A stretch of DNA of 64,000 nucleotides from an uncultured Oscillospiraceae bacterium (GTDB lineage Bacteria; Bacillota; Clostridia; Oscillospirales; Ruminococcaceae): positions 7,651 to 71,650 of the forward strand of contig CAJUMS010000001.1 of the NCBI GenBank assembly GCA_910587465.1, written 5' to 3'. This document shows positions 46,775 through 56,066 of this stretch, in pieces. A model generated the notes under the pieces. It saw nothing but the letters and a program-made list of their open reading frames with translations, was not told the origin of the DNA and searched no databases. A program made the position numbers and the translations under genes. The number at the start of each line of letters is the position of its first letter. Positions within the stretch are counted from its first letter, which is position 1.

Positions 46775-47263
46775 GTGGGGGAATTTCAATTGGACATATC
46801 CGCGAAAAGACTTCTCGAGCTGTACTCCGATATGATTTACCGTATAGCGTTTGCGAGAACGCAGAACAAAGCCGACTCCGAGGATATCACGCAGAACGTG
46901 TTCCTGAAATATATCGACGCCAACAAGCGCTTTAATGGCGAGGAGCACCGCAGAGCATGGCTGCTCCGCGTGGCGGTGAACTGCACCAACGACTTCGTAA
47001 AAAGCGCGCACTACCGAAACCGCACTCCGTTTGAGGACGTTCCGGACGCGGAATTTCACATCTAGGAAAAGAGTGAAATATATTACGCGGTGCAGTGCCT
47101 GCCCGAGAAATACAGGCTCGCGGTGCATCTTTTTTATTACGAGGACATGAGCGTAGCGGAGATATCGGCATTGACAAAGACCAAGGAGGCTACCGTCAAG
47201 TCGCAGCTCTCGCGGGCGCGCGATATGCTCAGAAAAATCAAGGAGGCGCAGTATGAGCTTTAA
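46775..47263 (+). pseudogene. ECF sigma factor gene interrupted by one amber codon
   Basis: A GTG start after GAGGTG opens region 2 (LLELYSDMIYRIAFARTQNK, SEDITQNVFLKYID, AWLLRVAVNCTNDFVK). A TAG at 47063-47065 stops it after 96 residues, yet the same frame runs on without further damage to the normal end: LPEKYRLAVHLFYYEDMSVA and TKTKEATVKSQLSRARDMLR, a complete region 4, ending at a TAA at 47263. Total length of 162 residues plus the stop is normal for an ECF sigma. The single change could be a recent nonsense mutation, a sequence error, or a codon that is read through. The intact partner gene overlaps its end by 11 bases. Confidence 0.85.
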
Positions 47264-47801
47264 AGACGAGTACGATAAATTTCAGCGGCAGATCGCTCCC
47301 GATAAAGAATTTCTCGAGCGCCTTGCCGAAAAAATAGACGCCGAAAAGAAGGTTAAAAAAAAGAGAATTAGAATGAGCGCGGGTGTAGTCTCGGCTGCGG
47401 CGGTATGTGCTGCGGCAGCGCTTATGATTATCGTGAACACGGGAAAAACGCCCGAGCCTCCTCCCGATATAATCGGCGTGGGAGCGGACAAGATCGACTA
47501 TGTGGAGGGGCTGTTCCCTTATGACAGTTCAATGTCGGAGGATATCGCTGAACTTGCGGAAATGATCGCGGACTTCGAAACGACGGTCTACGGAAGCCCA
47601 AACACGACGTTCGACTTCGGCGACAAGCTTGACGACGCCAAAAAGAACACTCTCGCGGAAAAGTTACGAAATGCCGCCGCGACAGACGAAACGCCGAATG
47701 GGAAGATCACATACTATATGGCGTCGCTCAACGGAAAGGTCGTCAAGTTTTCGGTGACGGGGGATATTCTTTCCTTAGGTGAAAATTATTTCAAGATATA
47801 A
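47253..47801 (+). CDS. anti-sigma-like membrane protein
   Basis: The 182-residue protein has an N-terminal cytoplasmic part (YDKFQRQIAPDKEFLERLAE), a Lys-rich stretch, a TM helix at about 44-62 (AGVVSAAAVCAAAALMIIV) and an external domain of about 115 residues (FDFGDKLDDAKKNTLAEKLR). It overlaps the amber-interrupted sigma gene by 11 bases, with AAGGAGG inside the sigma codons, so it is the membrane partner of that sigma factor. The external domain family is unknown. If the sigma is dead, this gene is an orphan. Confidence 0.8.
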   Translation: MSFKDEYDKFQRQIAPDKEFLERLAEKIDAEKKVKKKRIRMSAGVVSAAAVCAAAALMIIVNTGKTPEPPPDIIGVGADKIDYVEGLFPYDSSMSEDIAELAEMIADFETTVYGSPNTTFDFGDKLDDAKKNTLAEKLRNAAATDETPNGKITYYMASLNGKVVKFSVTGDILSLGENYFKI

Positions 47802-47837
47802 AAAAACTGCCGTGAAGAAAAATCACGGCAGTTTTTT
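47801..47837 (+). terminator. terminator of the amber-sigma module
   Basis: AAAAAACTGCCGTGA (47801-47815) pairs with TCACGGCAGTTTTTT (47823-47837), a perfect 15-bp stem with T-run. Confidence 0.92.
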
Positions 47838-47900
47838 GCATACTATTTATAATATACCATAATTTCTTTCTTCTGTCAAGTCCCCCGAAAACCGCCGCTA

Positions 47901-47929
47901 TTGACAAACGGCTCGATTTATTGTATATT
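47901..47929 (+). promoter_or_regulatory. sigma-A promoter of the VanRS-like operon
   Basis: TTGACA (47901-47906), 17 bases, TATATT (47924-47929). It excludes the longer in-frame opening that starts inside the -10. Confidence 0.75.
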
Positions 47930-47968
47930 AAAAATATACTTACATTTCATGATAAGGACTGCATAAAA

Positions 47969-48667
47969 ATGAACGAAAAAATTCTTGTAGTTGACGACGA
48001 AAAAGAAATTGCTGACTTAGTCGAGGTCTGCCTGAAAAACGAGGGATACTCCGTGCGCAAGTTCTACAACGGCACGGACGCGCTCGCATACGCGAACACC
48101 TGCGGGATAACGCTCGGCATACTGGACGTAATGCTCCCCGATATCGACGGGTTCACGCTGGTACAGCGCCTGCGAGAACGCTTTGTGTTCCCGATAATAA
48201 TGCTCACCGCCAAGGTCGAGGACACGGATAAGATAACGGGGCTTATGCTCGGCGCGGACGATTACATGACCAAGCCGTTCAGCCCGCCGGAGCTTGTTGC
48301 ACGCGTAAAGACCCAGCTACGCCGCTACACGCGTTACAACAGCGGCGAGCCGCAGGATACGAGAGCAAACGAGATAGACATCCGCGGACTGTATATCAAC
48401 GCCGATAATCACCGCTGCACGCTTAACGGCAGAGAACTGATACTCACGCCCATCGAGTTCAGCATACTGTGGCATCTTTGCAAGCGCAGGGGCAGAGTGG
48501 TATCGAGCGAGGAGCTTTTTGAGACGGTCTGGGGCGAAAAATTTCTCGACAGCTCCAACACGGTAATGGCGCATATCGCCCGCCTGCGCGAAAAACTTGG
48601 CGAGCCGCCGCGCCGCCCGCGCTATATCAAGACCGTATGGGGCGTGGGCTATACCATAGACGATTAG
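47969..48667 (+). CDS. VanR/PhoB-type response regulator
   Basis: The ATG at 47969 (AAGGACT eight bases ahead) gives 232 residues. Receiver: acidic pair at 9-10, phosphoacceptor D53 in LGILDVMLPDIDGFTL, MLTAKVEDTDKI and YMTKPF. The winged-helix domain has LILTPIEFSILWHLCKRRGR and VMAHIARLREKL, then IKTVWGVGYTID. It resembles VanR and WalR/PhoB families. Its TAG stop is one of only two intact-gene TAG stops noted in the window. The kinase gene starts 11 bases later. Confidence 0.93.
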   Translation: MNEKILVVDDEKEIADLVEVCLKNEGYSVRKFYNGTDALAYANTCGITLGILDVMLPDIDGFTLVQRLRERFVFPIIMLTAKVEDTDKITGLMLGADDYMTKPFSPPELVARVKTQLRRYTRYNSGEPQDTRANEIDIRGLYINADNHRCTLNGRELILTPIEFSILWHLCKRRGRVVSSEELFETVWGEKFLDSSNTVMAHIARLREKLGEPPRRPRYIKTVWGVGYTIDD

Positions 48668-48678
48668 GGGGCGTATAA

Positions 48679-49773
48679 ATGAAAAAAGCAGAACGCAGCC
48701 GCATTACCAAGCGGATAATTTTTCAGTATATCATAGCTCTTGCGAGCTTTGCGGCGCTGCTTATCGGAGGGGTCATCTTCTGCGCGTGGATATGCTCGTT
48801 GTTTTTCTGGGACTGGACCGATCCGCTGTATCAATTTCTTAACTTCATCCGAGAAAATATATTTTCGATCTGCGCAGTGATACTGCTGATAGGCTGGTTC
48901 GCGATAACGTATTTTTTCGTTATCCGGCCGCTGAATTATATCGACGAGATAGTCGCCGCGGCAAAGCAGCTCGCGTACCCGAGCGAGGAGCAAATTTTGC
49001 TCAACCGCGCACTCTATGAGATACAGTATGAACTGAACACCGTCCGCGAACGCGCTCTCAGAAACGCAGAGCTTGCCCATGAAGCCGAAAAGCGCAAAAA
49101 CGATCTTATCATCTATCTGGCGCACGATCTGAAAACGCCGCTCACGAGCATAATCGGCTACCTCACGCTTTTGCGCGACGAGCCCGAAATATCATCCGAG
49201 ATCCGCGCCCGATACACGGGCATAGCGCTCGACAAGGCGGAACGGCTGGAGCAGCTTATTAACGAATTTTTCGACATCACACGGTTCAGTCTTACAACGC
49301 TCACGCTTGAGCCGCAAAGTATAAGCCTGAGCCGAATGCTTGAGCAGACGGTAAGTGAGTTTTATCCCGTATTCGCCGAAAAGGATCTGACCTGCACCGC
49401 AGCCATACAGCCAGAAACAGAGCTTGTCTGCGACCCCGATAAGCTGGCGCGTGTATTCGATAATCTGTTCCGCAACGCCGTGAATTACAGCTATGCGAAC
49501 AGCGAGATAACTCTTGCCATGACCGCTGCAAACGGTATTGTTACGGTTACGGTAGCTAACTGCGGAAAGACAGTTCCCAAGGAGAAGCTCGACCGTATTT
49601 TCGAGCAGTTCTTCCGTCTCGACAGCGCCCGCTCCACGGGCACGGGCGGCGCGGGTCTCGGTCTCGCGATAGCCAAGGAGATAGTTACACTCCACGGCGG
49701 AAGTATCACTGCTGAAAGCGAAAACGAAAGAATAATTTTCACCGTTATCCTGCCGCAGAATAAAATATCATAA
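48679..49773 (+). CDS. VanS-like sensor histidine kinase
   Basis: The 364-residue kinase has two TM helices at about 15-40 and 61-80 with only a short outer loop, a HAMP-like linker, H box LAHDLKTPLTSIIGYLTLL (His149), N box NLFRNAVNYSYANSE, G1 VANCGKTVP and G2 GGAGLGLAIAKEI. The short sensor loop and GYLTLL pattern are typical of VanS-type kinases that sense cell-wall antibiotics or lipid II stress. No van resistance genes are adjacent, so the target genes are elsewhere. Confidence 0.92.
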   Translation: MKKAERSRITKRIIFQYIIALASFAALLIGGVIFCAWICSLFFWDWTDPLYQFLNFIRENIFSICAVILLIGWFAITYFFVIRPLNYIDEIVAAAKQLAYPSEEQILLNRALYEIQYELNTVRERALRNAELAHEAEKRKNDLIIYLAHDLKTPLTSIIGYLTLLRDEPEISSEIRARYTGIALDKAERLEQLINEFFDITRFSLTTLTLEPQSISLSRMLEQTVSEFYPVFAEKDLTCTAAIQPETELVCDPDKLARVFDNLFRNAVNYSYANSEITLAMTAANGIVTVTVANCGKTVPKEKLDRIFEQFFRLDSARSTGTGGAGLGLAIAKEIVTLHGGSITAESENERIIFTVILPQNKIS

Positions 49774-49848
49774 AAAAATCATAATTATAAGAAAATTATA
49801 AGGAGCGCTTTTGTTATTGATATAAATTATTGTATTGCACAGTTGCAC

Positions 49849-49862
49849 TAAATTCTAATTTA
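49849..49862. repeat. dispersed TAAATTCTAATTTA motif, copy 6
   Basis: TAAATTCTAATTTA preceded by AGTTGCAC, between the kinase and spoIIE. It shares the GTTGC flank with copies A and B. Confidence 0.5.
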
Positions 49863-49946
49863 ATGTCCTATATTGTATCACAAACCCTTGATTTTGTCAA
49901 ACTTTTATCCGAAAAGTCAACAAACCCTTAAAATCCAACAACCGTT

Positions 49947-49953
49947 TACGACA
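49947..49953 (-). promoter_or_regulatory. near-match to a 0A box upstream of spoIIE
   Basis: Minus strand TGTCGTA, one mismatch to TGTCGAA, about 75 bases before spoIIE. Weak evidence on its own; spoIIE is a known Spo0A target in Bacillus. Confidence 0.3.
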
Positions 49954-50025
49954 GCTTTTTCGTCCTTTACGTGTTATTATTTAATAACCGCAAGGGGAAA
50001 TGCAACAGAAAGGACGAAAAAAATT

Positions 50026-52281
50026 ATGACTGAAAAAGCGGCATTATTCAAGCGGGAAACAGATTTCTCGCACTGGGGAGTATTTTTGAAGGAAAACGCG
50101 GTCTGGGCGGTTCTCGGACTGGGCGCGGAGCTTGGCTCTTCGGGGCTTTCAGCTGCTCCGACAGCGGCGGCATTAGTCGCGGGACTGTCGGGGAAACGCA
50201 GCTTATGCGCGGCGTTCGGGGGAGCGCTCGGGGCTGTGCTGCACGGATTTCCAAGCGCGCTGCTGGGACTGGCGGCTATGGGGATAGTTCTGGCGGCGCG
50301 GTTCATTCCAGATCTTAATAACACTAAACTGCGTGCTGCCGAACGCTTTTTCGCGGCGGCGTTCGCGGTGTTTTTCGCACGTATCGCGGAGGTCGGCGAT
50401 ACCTCGGAGCTGCTGATAACGATAGTCGCAGCGCTGGTCTCGGGTCTGCTTGCACTGTGCATATGCTTGCTGTGCGACATAAGCAGGACGCGTGATCCCG
50501 ATATCTCCGAGCCGCGCGACTGCTCTTTATGCTGTATAGTGACGGCGCTCGGATTTCTTTCGCTTGGGGCACTGGATTATCCGTTTGCAAATATCGGCAG
50601 GCTGATACTCGGATTTGTTTTGCTCACTGTTACCGCAAGGCGAGGGCTGGCTTGGTGCGCAGCTATCGCCGTGCCCGCGGTACTCGGATTTTGCGCGAAC
50701 GGCACGGCGGTCGGTGCGGCTGTTATCGCGTTTTCGGCAGTAGCTAGCGGAGCGTTCACGAAATACGGGAAGATAGTTCGCGCGGTCGGATTTATGTTTT
50801 TTTGCGCCGTCAGCACGGTGGTGCTCGGCATTGACGATAATTCATGGAAAATACTTGTTGAGGCTGCGGTCGCCGCGGCGGCTTTTGTGTGCATACCTAT
50901 CGAAAAGATCAAAGTACCCGAAAGCGATTTCTCGGACAATACGGTCGCGCTTATGCTCCGCGAACGTCTGAACTTTGCCGCGGACGCTATCGGCGGCATC
51001 GGGAGCGGTATCAATGCCGCCGCCGATACGCTGGACAGAAAATACTCAACCAATCCCGAAAAGATAGCGGAACGCGCCGCCGACAGAGCCTGCCGTTCAT
51101 GTCCTAATTCCATGGTATGCTGGGGAAAGAAATACGAGCAGTTCCGCAAGGAATTTTCGAGACTGGTAACTCAACTGCGGACGGGGTTTGAGCTTACGGA
51201 ATTTTCGATGTCGCCCGAATGCGCGGAGGAGTGCGTAAACAAGAACAGCGTTATCCGAGCGATATCGTCGGAGTATTCAAGGTACGTTTCGGCTGCCGCC
51301 GACGAGCGGCGAATACGTGAGCTGCGGCGTATTTACATAGATCAGCTGGAGGGTGTGCGGGATATTCTGCGCGATATGGGTGCGCTGAGGGCGGAGGTCA
51401 AGACGGCTAATCGTGCGAGAACCGCAGAAAAACGCGCCGAAAAGCTGCTTCGCGAGAACGGCGTGGAGCTGCCGCAGGCGTTTGTTATGTTCGACAGGCG
51501 CGGAAAGCTTCGGTTTGAGGCTTACGGCACCACCGAGCCGCGCGTTACCAAAGAGTATCTGGGGACACTGCTGATAAAGGCGCTCGGGCGCGATCTGGAG
51601 CTGCCCGAGATAACGGGTAGCAGCGGACGAATACGCATTACGACAAACGAGCGCACCGCGCTTTCCGCGAAGATAGGCGCGTTTCAGCTGCCTAAAGGGC
51701 AGAATAATGTCTGCGGCGACTGCTACGATACGTTCACCGATGCGTCGGGAACGCTGTATGTTATACTCTCGGACGGAATGGGCACGGGCAGCCGCGCGAG
51801 GGTCGACTCGGCAATGGCGTGCTCGGTGCTGTCCAAACTGCTCAAGGGCGGCATCTCACTGCCGGCGGCGCTGGAAACCGTTAACAATGTGCTTATGATA
51901 AAGAGCGCCGACGAGAGCTTTGCGACGCTCGACATCTGCCGTCTCGACCTCAACAGCGGCGAATGTGCCGTTTATAAGGCGGGAGCGGCGACTACCTATA
52001 TAAAGTCCTCGGACAAGCTTGTTCGGGCAACGTTGTCATCGCCGCCTGCAGGACTGGGTGGAAAGCTCACCGTACCCGCGCAGAAATTTACGGTGGGAGC
52101 GGGGGACGTTATCGTCATGACCACCGACGGCGCGGTTTTGGACGAACAATGGCTCTCACGGGAGCTGTCACAGCGCGTCGAGCCGTGCGAACTCTCGGAG
52201 CGTATCGCTAAGGCGGCGCGCTCCGCGGAAAACGGGAGAGATGATGATATCAGCGTTATTGCTGTGGCGGTGGGAAATTAA
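50026..52281 (+). CDS. spoIIE: stage II sporulation protein E, PP2C phosphatase
   Basis: The ATG at 50026 follows GAAAGGACG; the opening frame further upstream is rejected. The protein is 751 residues. About the first 320 are polytopic membrane sequence (LIARGNATERT-type region excluded; helices such as ALVSGLLALCICLL, LGFLSLGALDYPFANIG). The C-terminal PP2C domain has ILSDGMGTGSRARVDSAMAC, TLDICRLDLNSGECAV, VIVMTTDGAVLDE and GRDDDISVIAV, giving the metal-binding Asp residues. SpoIIE dephosphorylates SpoIIAA, encoded at 4.6-5.0 kb here, and helps polar septation. Bacillus SpoIIE is about 827 residues, so this is slightly short. Confidence 0.95.
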   Translation: MTEKAALFKRETDFSHWGVFLKENAVWAVLGLGAELGSSGLSAAPTAAALVAGLSGKRSLCAAFGGALGAVLHGFPSALLGLAAMGIVLAARFIPDLNNTKLRAAERFFAAAFAVFFARIAEVGDTSELLITIVAALVSGLLALCICLLCDISRTRDPDISEPRDCSLCCIVTALGFLSLGALDYPFANIGRLILGFVLLTVTARRGLAWCAAIAVPAVLGFCANGTAVGAAVIAFSAVASGAFTKYGKIVRAVGFMFFCAVSTVVLGIDDNSWKILVEAAVAAAAFVCIPIEKIKVPESDFSDNTVALMLRERLNFAADAIGGIGSGINAAADTLDRKYSTNPEKIAERAADRACRSCPNSMVCWGKKYEQFRKEFSRLVTQLRTGFELTEFSMSPECAEECVNKNSVIRAISSEYSRYVSAAADERRIRELRRIYIDQLEGVRDILRDMGALRAEVKTANRARTAEKRAEKLLRENGVELPQAFVMFDRRGKLRFEAYGTTEPRVTKEYLGTLLIKALGRDLELPEITGSSGRIRITTNERTALSAKIGAFQLPKGQNNVCGDCYDTFTDASGTLYVILSDGMGTGSRARVDSAMACSVLSKLLKGGISLPAALETVNNVLMIKSADESFATLDICRLDLNSGECAVYKAGAATTYIKSSDKLVRATLSSPPAGLGGKLTVPAQKFTVGAGDVIVMTTDGAVLDEQWLSRELSQRVEPCELSERIAKAARSAENGRDDDISVIAVAVGN

Positions 52282-52293
52282 ATTAGAATTTAT
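52279..52293. repeat. dispersed motif, copy 7
   Basis: TAAATTAGAATTTAT starts at the spoIIE stop codon. The complement ATAAATTCTAATTTA is preceded by AGCTGCG. Confidence 0.4.
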
Positions 52294-52592
52294 CGCAGCT
52301 GTGGTGTTTGTTTTTGTTCGTTGGTTGATTTCCATTCATTACAGTATGTTTCTTAGTGTTACACATATAGAAACATTATATAGCAAAAGGCAGTCAACCT
52401 AACGAAAAAAAGCAAAATCACAGCTACATTAATCTCTGTTTTTTTCTTCCACAAACTTCCAGAAAACGGTAAAAAATTCAAAAAATAACTTCTTTGAAAA
52501 CGTTTTTAATCATTTTACGGCAAAAACATTGTGAAATATTGCTAAAAAATTAACAAGAAAATGTTAAATTACATGAAAAATTAACAAAGCTC

Positions 52593-52621
52593 TTGCAAAT
52601 TTTTGGCATATATGCTACAAT
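52593..52621 (+). promoter_or_regulatory. sigma-A promoter of the glg operon
   Basis: TTGCAA (52593-52598), 17 bases, TACAAT (52616-52621). The rest of the 465-base gap before glgB is AT-rich with no gene; a leader of about 120 bases precedes the start codon. Confidence 0.7.
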
Positions 52622-52746
52622 AGTAATAAAGAAATACGATGCTTGAGTTTGGTTTTTGTTGAAAATAATCAAATTGGGCGTGACGTGTTTTTACAGAGGT
52701 CTGAGCTTGTATGATAACAAGCTTTTTAAAGGGAGGTATTAGTAAC

Positions 52747-54822
52747 ATGTCAATTATTGTTCCCGAGCAATACAATGTACCACTGCATTTATTCCACCAG
52801 GGCGAGAACGCGCATGCTTATGATTTCTTTGGCTCTCACAAGGAAAAGAACGGCGTCGTTTTCAGGTGTTGGGCACCTCACGCAAAGTCGGTAAGCATTG
52901 TCGGCGATTTCAACCACTGGGACAGAACGCTGAACTATATGAACAAGATCAGCGACGGCGGTATCTGGGAGCTGTATGTTGAGGGCATTAAGCAATTCGA
53001 TAACTACAAGTACAGCGTAGAGGCACCCGACGGACTTATCAAGCTCAAGGCGGATCCTTACGGATATCATATGGAGTTGCGCCCGAATACTGCTACCAAG
53101 TTCTTCGACATCGAGGGGTACGCATGGAAGGACAAGAAGTATATGGATACGCTTTCAAAGACCAACGTCTATGAAAGCCCGATAAATATTTATGAGGTAA
53201 ATATCGGCTCGTGGAGGAAATCAGGCGAGAATTATCTCAGCTACACCATGCTGGCAGACGCGCTCATTCCTTACGTCAAAGAAATGGGTTATACTCACGT
53301 TGAGCTTATGCCTATCGGCGAGTATCCGTTCGACGGCTCATGGGGATATCAGCAGATCGGTTATTTTGCGCCTACGTCGCGCTTCGGTACTCCGCATGAC
53401 TTTATGGCGTTTATCGACAAGTGTCATCAAGCGGGTATCGGCGTTATCGCGGACTGGGTTCCCGCGCATTTCCCGAAGGATGCGGCAGGCTTGTACGAGT
53501 GGGACGGCGAGAGCTGCTATGAGTACATCGATCCGCTCAAGCGTGAGCACAAAAACTGGGGCACTCACATATTCGACTGGGGCAAGCCCGAAGTACAGTC
53601 GTATCTTGTTTCCAACGCAAATTACTGGATAGAGAAGTACCATATCGACGGTCTGCGCGTGGATGCCGTGGCTTCCATGCTGTATCTCGACTACGACCGC
53701 AGACAGGGCGAATGGCGTCCGAACAAGCAGGGAGGCAAGGAGAATATCGAAGCTATTGCGTTTTTGCAGAAGCTCAATGCGGCGGTATTCAGGGAGCACC
53801 CGAATATACTTATGATTGCTGAGGAGAGCACCGCCTGGCCTATGGTAACAAAGCCTGCGGATATCGGCGGACTTGGATTCAACTTCAAGTGGAATATGGG
53901 CTGGATGAACGATATGCTCCGCTATATGAGCATGGATCCGCTCGGCAGACCATACAACCATAATCTGGTGACGTTCTCGTTCTACTACGCGTTCTCCGAG
54001 AACTATGTGCTCCCGATAAGCCACGACGAGGTGGTTTACGGAAAATGCTCGATGCTGGATAAAATGGGAGGTCCGCGCGAATATCGGTTCCACTCAATGA
54101 GGACGTTCCTCGGATATATGATGGCTCACCCCGGCAAAAAACTGATGTTTATGGGTCAGGAATTCGCTCAGTATAAGGAGTGGAATTTCCAGTCGCAGCT
54201 TGATTGGGAGGTTCTCGAATTTGAGCCGCACTACAAGTATCACGAGTATGTAAAGGCAATCAACAAGCTTTACAAGGAAACTCCCGCGCTGTGGGAGTGC
54301 GATACCAGTTGGGAAGGCTTCCACTGGATATCGGCGGAGGACAATCAGAACTCCGTTATCGCGTTCAGGAGAATTGCCAGAAACAAGGACGAGGTCATTG
54401 TTGTGTGCAACTTCCAGCCTGTACGTCACGAAATCTATGAGATCGGCGTTCCGTATTACGCGGACTACAAGGAGATCTTCAACTCGGACGATGTGAAGTT
54501 CGGCGGAAGCGGTATCACAAATAAAACCGTAACCGCCAAGAAAAAGCCGATGCACAGCGAGCAGTACAGGATATCGTTGGATATCCCGCCTATGTCGGTG
54601 ATGTATTTCAAGCCCGTCAATATCCGCGATCCCGAAGAGGCGGTTGAGGTCGAGTTTACGGAAACTCTTGCTCACCCCCACACGGATAAGGATGTTGAAG
54701 ATGAAGAGAAATCCGATAAAGCTGAAAAGGCTGTGAAAACGGAAAAGGCTGAAAAGCCCGATACCAAAGAAACGAAGCCCGATACCGAGAAAACGGTTAA
54801 GGCAAAAAATAACGGCAAATAA
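52747..54822 (+). CDS. glgB: 1,4-alpha-glucan branching enzyme
   Basis: The ATG at 52747 follows AAAGGGAGG; the ATG 36 bases earlier lacks a ribosome site. The 691-residue GH13 enzyme has an N-terminal CBM48 (WAPHAKSVSIVGDFNHWD), catalytic Asp in DGLRVDAVASMLYLDY, Glu in ILMIAEESTAWP and the third acid in PISHDEVVYGK. It makes alpha-1,6 branches in glycogen. The last about 60 residues are a Lys/Glu-rich repeat tail (EKAEKPDTKETKPDTEK) not found in most GlgB, probably disordered. First gene of glgB-glgC-glgD. Confidence 0.95.
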   Translation: MSIIVPEQYNVPLHLFHQGENAHAYDFFGSHKEKNGVVFRCWAPHAKSVSIVGDFNHWDRTLNYMNKISDGGIWELYVEGIKQFDNYKYSVEAPDGLIKLKADPYGYHMELRPNTATKFFDIEGYAWKDKKYMDTLSKTNVYESPINIYEVNIGSWRKSGENYLSYTMLADALIPYVKEMGYTHVELMPIGEYPFDGSWGYQQIGYFAPTSRFGTPHDFMAFIDKCHQAGIGVIADWVPAHFPKDAAGLYEWDGESCYEYIDPLKREHKNWGTHIFDWGKPEVQSYLVSNANYWIEKYHIDGLRVDAVASMLYLDYDRRQGEWRPNKQGGKENIEAIAFLQKLNAAVFREHPNILMIAEESTAWPMVTKPADIGGLGFNFKWNMGWMNDMLRYMSMDPLGRPYNHNLVTFSFYYAFSENYVLPISHDEVVYGKCSMLDKMGGPREYRFHSMRTFLGYMMAHPGKKLMFMGQEFAQYKEWNFQSQLDWEVLEFEPHYKYHEYVKAINKLYKETPALWECDTSWEGFHWISAEDNQNSVIAFRRIARNKDEVIVVCNFQPVRHEIYEIGVPYYADYKEIFNSDDVKFGGSGITNKTVTAKKKPMHSEQYRISLDIPPMSVMYFKPVNIRDPEEAVEVEFTETLAHPHTDKDVEDEEKSDKAEKAVKTEKAEKPDTKETKPDTEKTVKAKNNGK

Positions 54823-54841
54823 TGTATCAGGAGGAATATAT

Positions 54842-56047
54842 ATGAACCACATTAAAAAAGAGTGCGTTGCTATGCTGCTGGCTGGCGGTCAAGGCAGCCG
54901 TCTCTACGCGCTTACTCAGGACATGGCAAAGCCTGCCGTACCGTATGGCGGCAAGTACAGAATTATTGACTTCCCGCTGTCCAACTGCGTAAACTCGGGT
55001 ATCGATACGGTGGGCGTACTGACGCAGTATCAGCCTATGGTGCTTAACGAGTATATCGGCAACGGTCAGCCGTGGGGGCTTGACCGCGCACACGGCGGTG
55101 TTCACGTTCTGCCGCCTTACGAGACAGCCTCGGGCAAGTCGTGGTACTCGGGCACGGCGAACGCTATTTACCAGAACATCAGCTTTATTGACCGTTACAA
55201 TCCCGAATATGTCGCTATTCTCTCCGGAGACCACATCTACAAGATGAACTACTCTAAGATGGTAGACTTCCACAAGAAACACAATGCAGACGCTACTATC
55301 GCAGTACTTGAAGTGCCGTGGGAGGAGGCTCCCCGCTTCGGTATAATGAGCGTTGATAATGACGACGTTATCTATGAGTTTGCGGAAAAGCCGAAGGAGC
55401 CGAAATCCAACCTTGCCTCTATGGGAGTTTATGTATTCACATGGGCTAAGCTGCGCAAGTATCTTATCGACAACGAAAACGACGAGGGCGCAACTAAGGA
55501 CTTCGGCAAGAATATAATTCCCGCAATGCTGGAGAATAAGGAAAAAATGGTAGCTTACCATTTCGACGGATACTGGAAGGACGTCGGCACTATCGACTCG
55601 CTGTGGGAAGCCAATATGGACGTTCTCGATCCGAACGTTCCGCTTGATTTGCTGGACGACAGCTGGAAGATATACTCGCGCAACCCTGTCATGCCGCCGC
55701 ATTATGCGGGTCCGCAGTCGATGATCGAAAACTCAATGATCGCTGAGGGGTGCGAAATCAACGGTATGATCGATTTCTCAGTGCTGTTTGCCGGTGTTAC
55801 GGTCGAGGAAGGCGCTATCGTCCGCGACTCCATTATAATGCCGAATTCCGTTATCAAGAAGGGCGCTGTTATCGAGTACGCTATTATCGGCGAGGACTGC
55901 GTTATCGGCGAGGGCGCGCATATCGGCGAGCGTCCCGAGCTTATCGAGGACAAATCGCAATGGGGCGTTGCCGTTATCGGACATCAGGTGAACGTTTCGG
56001 ATAAGGCAGTCGCGCCGCCTAAGGCTATGATTTCTAAGGATATATAA
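54842..56047 (+). CDS. glgC: glucose-1-phosphate adenylyltransferase, catalytic subunit
   Basis: The 401-residue enzyme makes ADP-glucose from ATP and glucose-1-phosphate, the committed step to glycogen. The nucleotide-binding start is MLLAGGQGSRLYALTQDMAK, with AVPYGGKYRIIDFPLSNCVN, ALSGDHIYKM and EFAEKPKEP. The C-terminal part is a left-handed beta-helix with hexapeptide repeats (VEEGAIVRDSIIMPNSVIKK). In Firmicutes it pairs with GlgD, the next gene. GGAGGAATA precedes the ATG. Confidence 0.96.
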   Translation: MNHIKKECVAMLLAGGQGSRLYALTQDMAKPAVPYGGKYRIIDFPLSNCVNSGIDTVGVLTQYQPMVLNEYIGNGQPWGLDRAHGGVHVLPPYETASGKSWYSGTANAIYQNISFIDRYNPEYVAILSGDHIYKMNYSKMVDFHKKHNADATIAVLEVPWEEAPRFGIMSVDNDDVIYEFAEKPKEPKSNLASMGVYVFTWAKLRKYLIDNENDEGATKDFGKNIIPAMLENKEKMVAYHFDGYWKDVGTIDSLWEANMDVLDPNVPLDLLDDSWKIYSRNPVMPPHYAGPQSMIENSMIAEGCEINGMIDFSVLFAGVTVEEGAIVRDSIIMPNSVIKKGAVIEYAIIGEDCVIGEGAHIGERPELIEDKSQWGVAVIGHQVNVSDKAVAPPKAMISKDI

Positions 56048-56066
56048 TATAGGAGGATCGTTTGAT

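Noticed and set aside
43261..47263. Reassignment of TAG as a sense codon in this organism
   Set aside because: TAG ends the VanR-like and GH43 genes normally, and the 43.3-kb gene also has frameshifts, so general reassignment is not supported; occasional suppression stays open as a finding.
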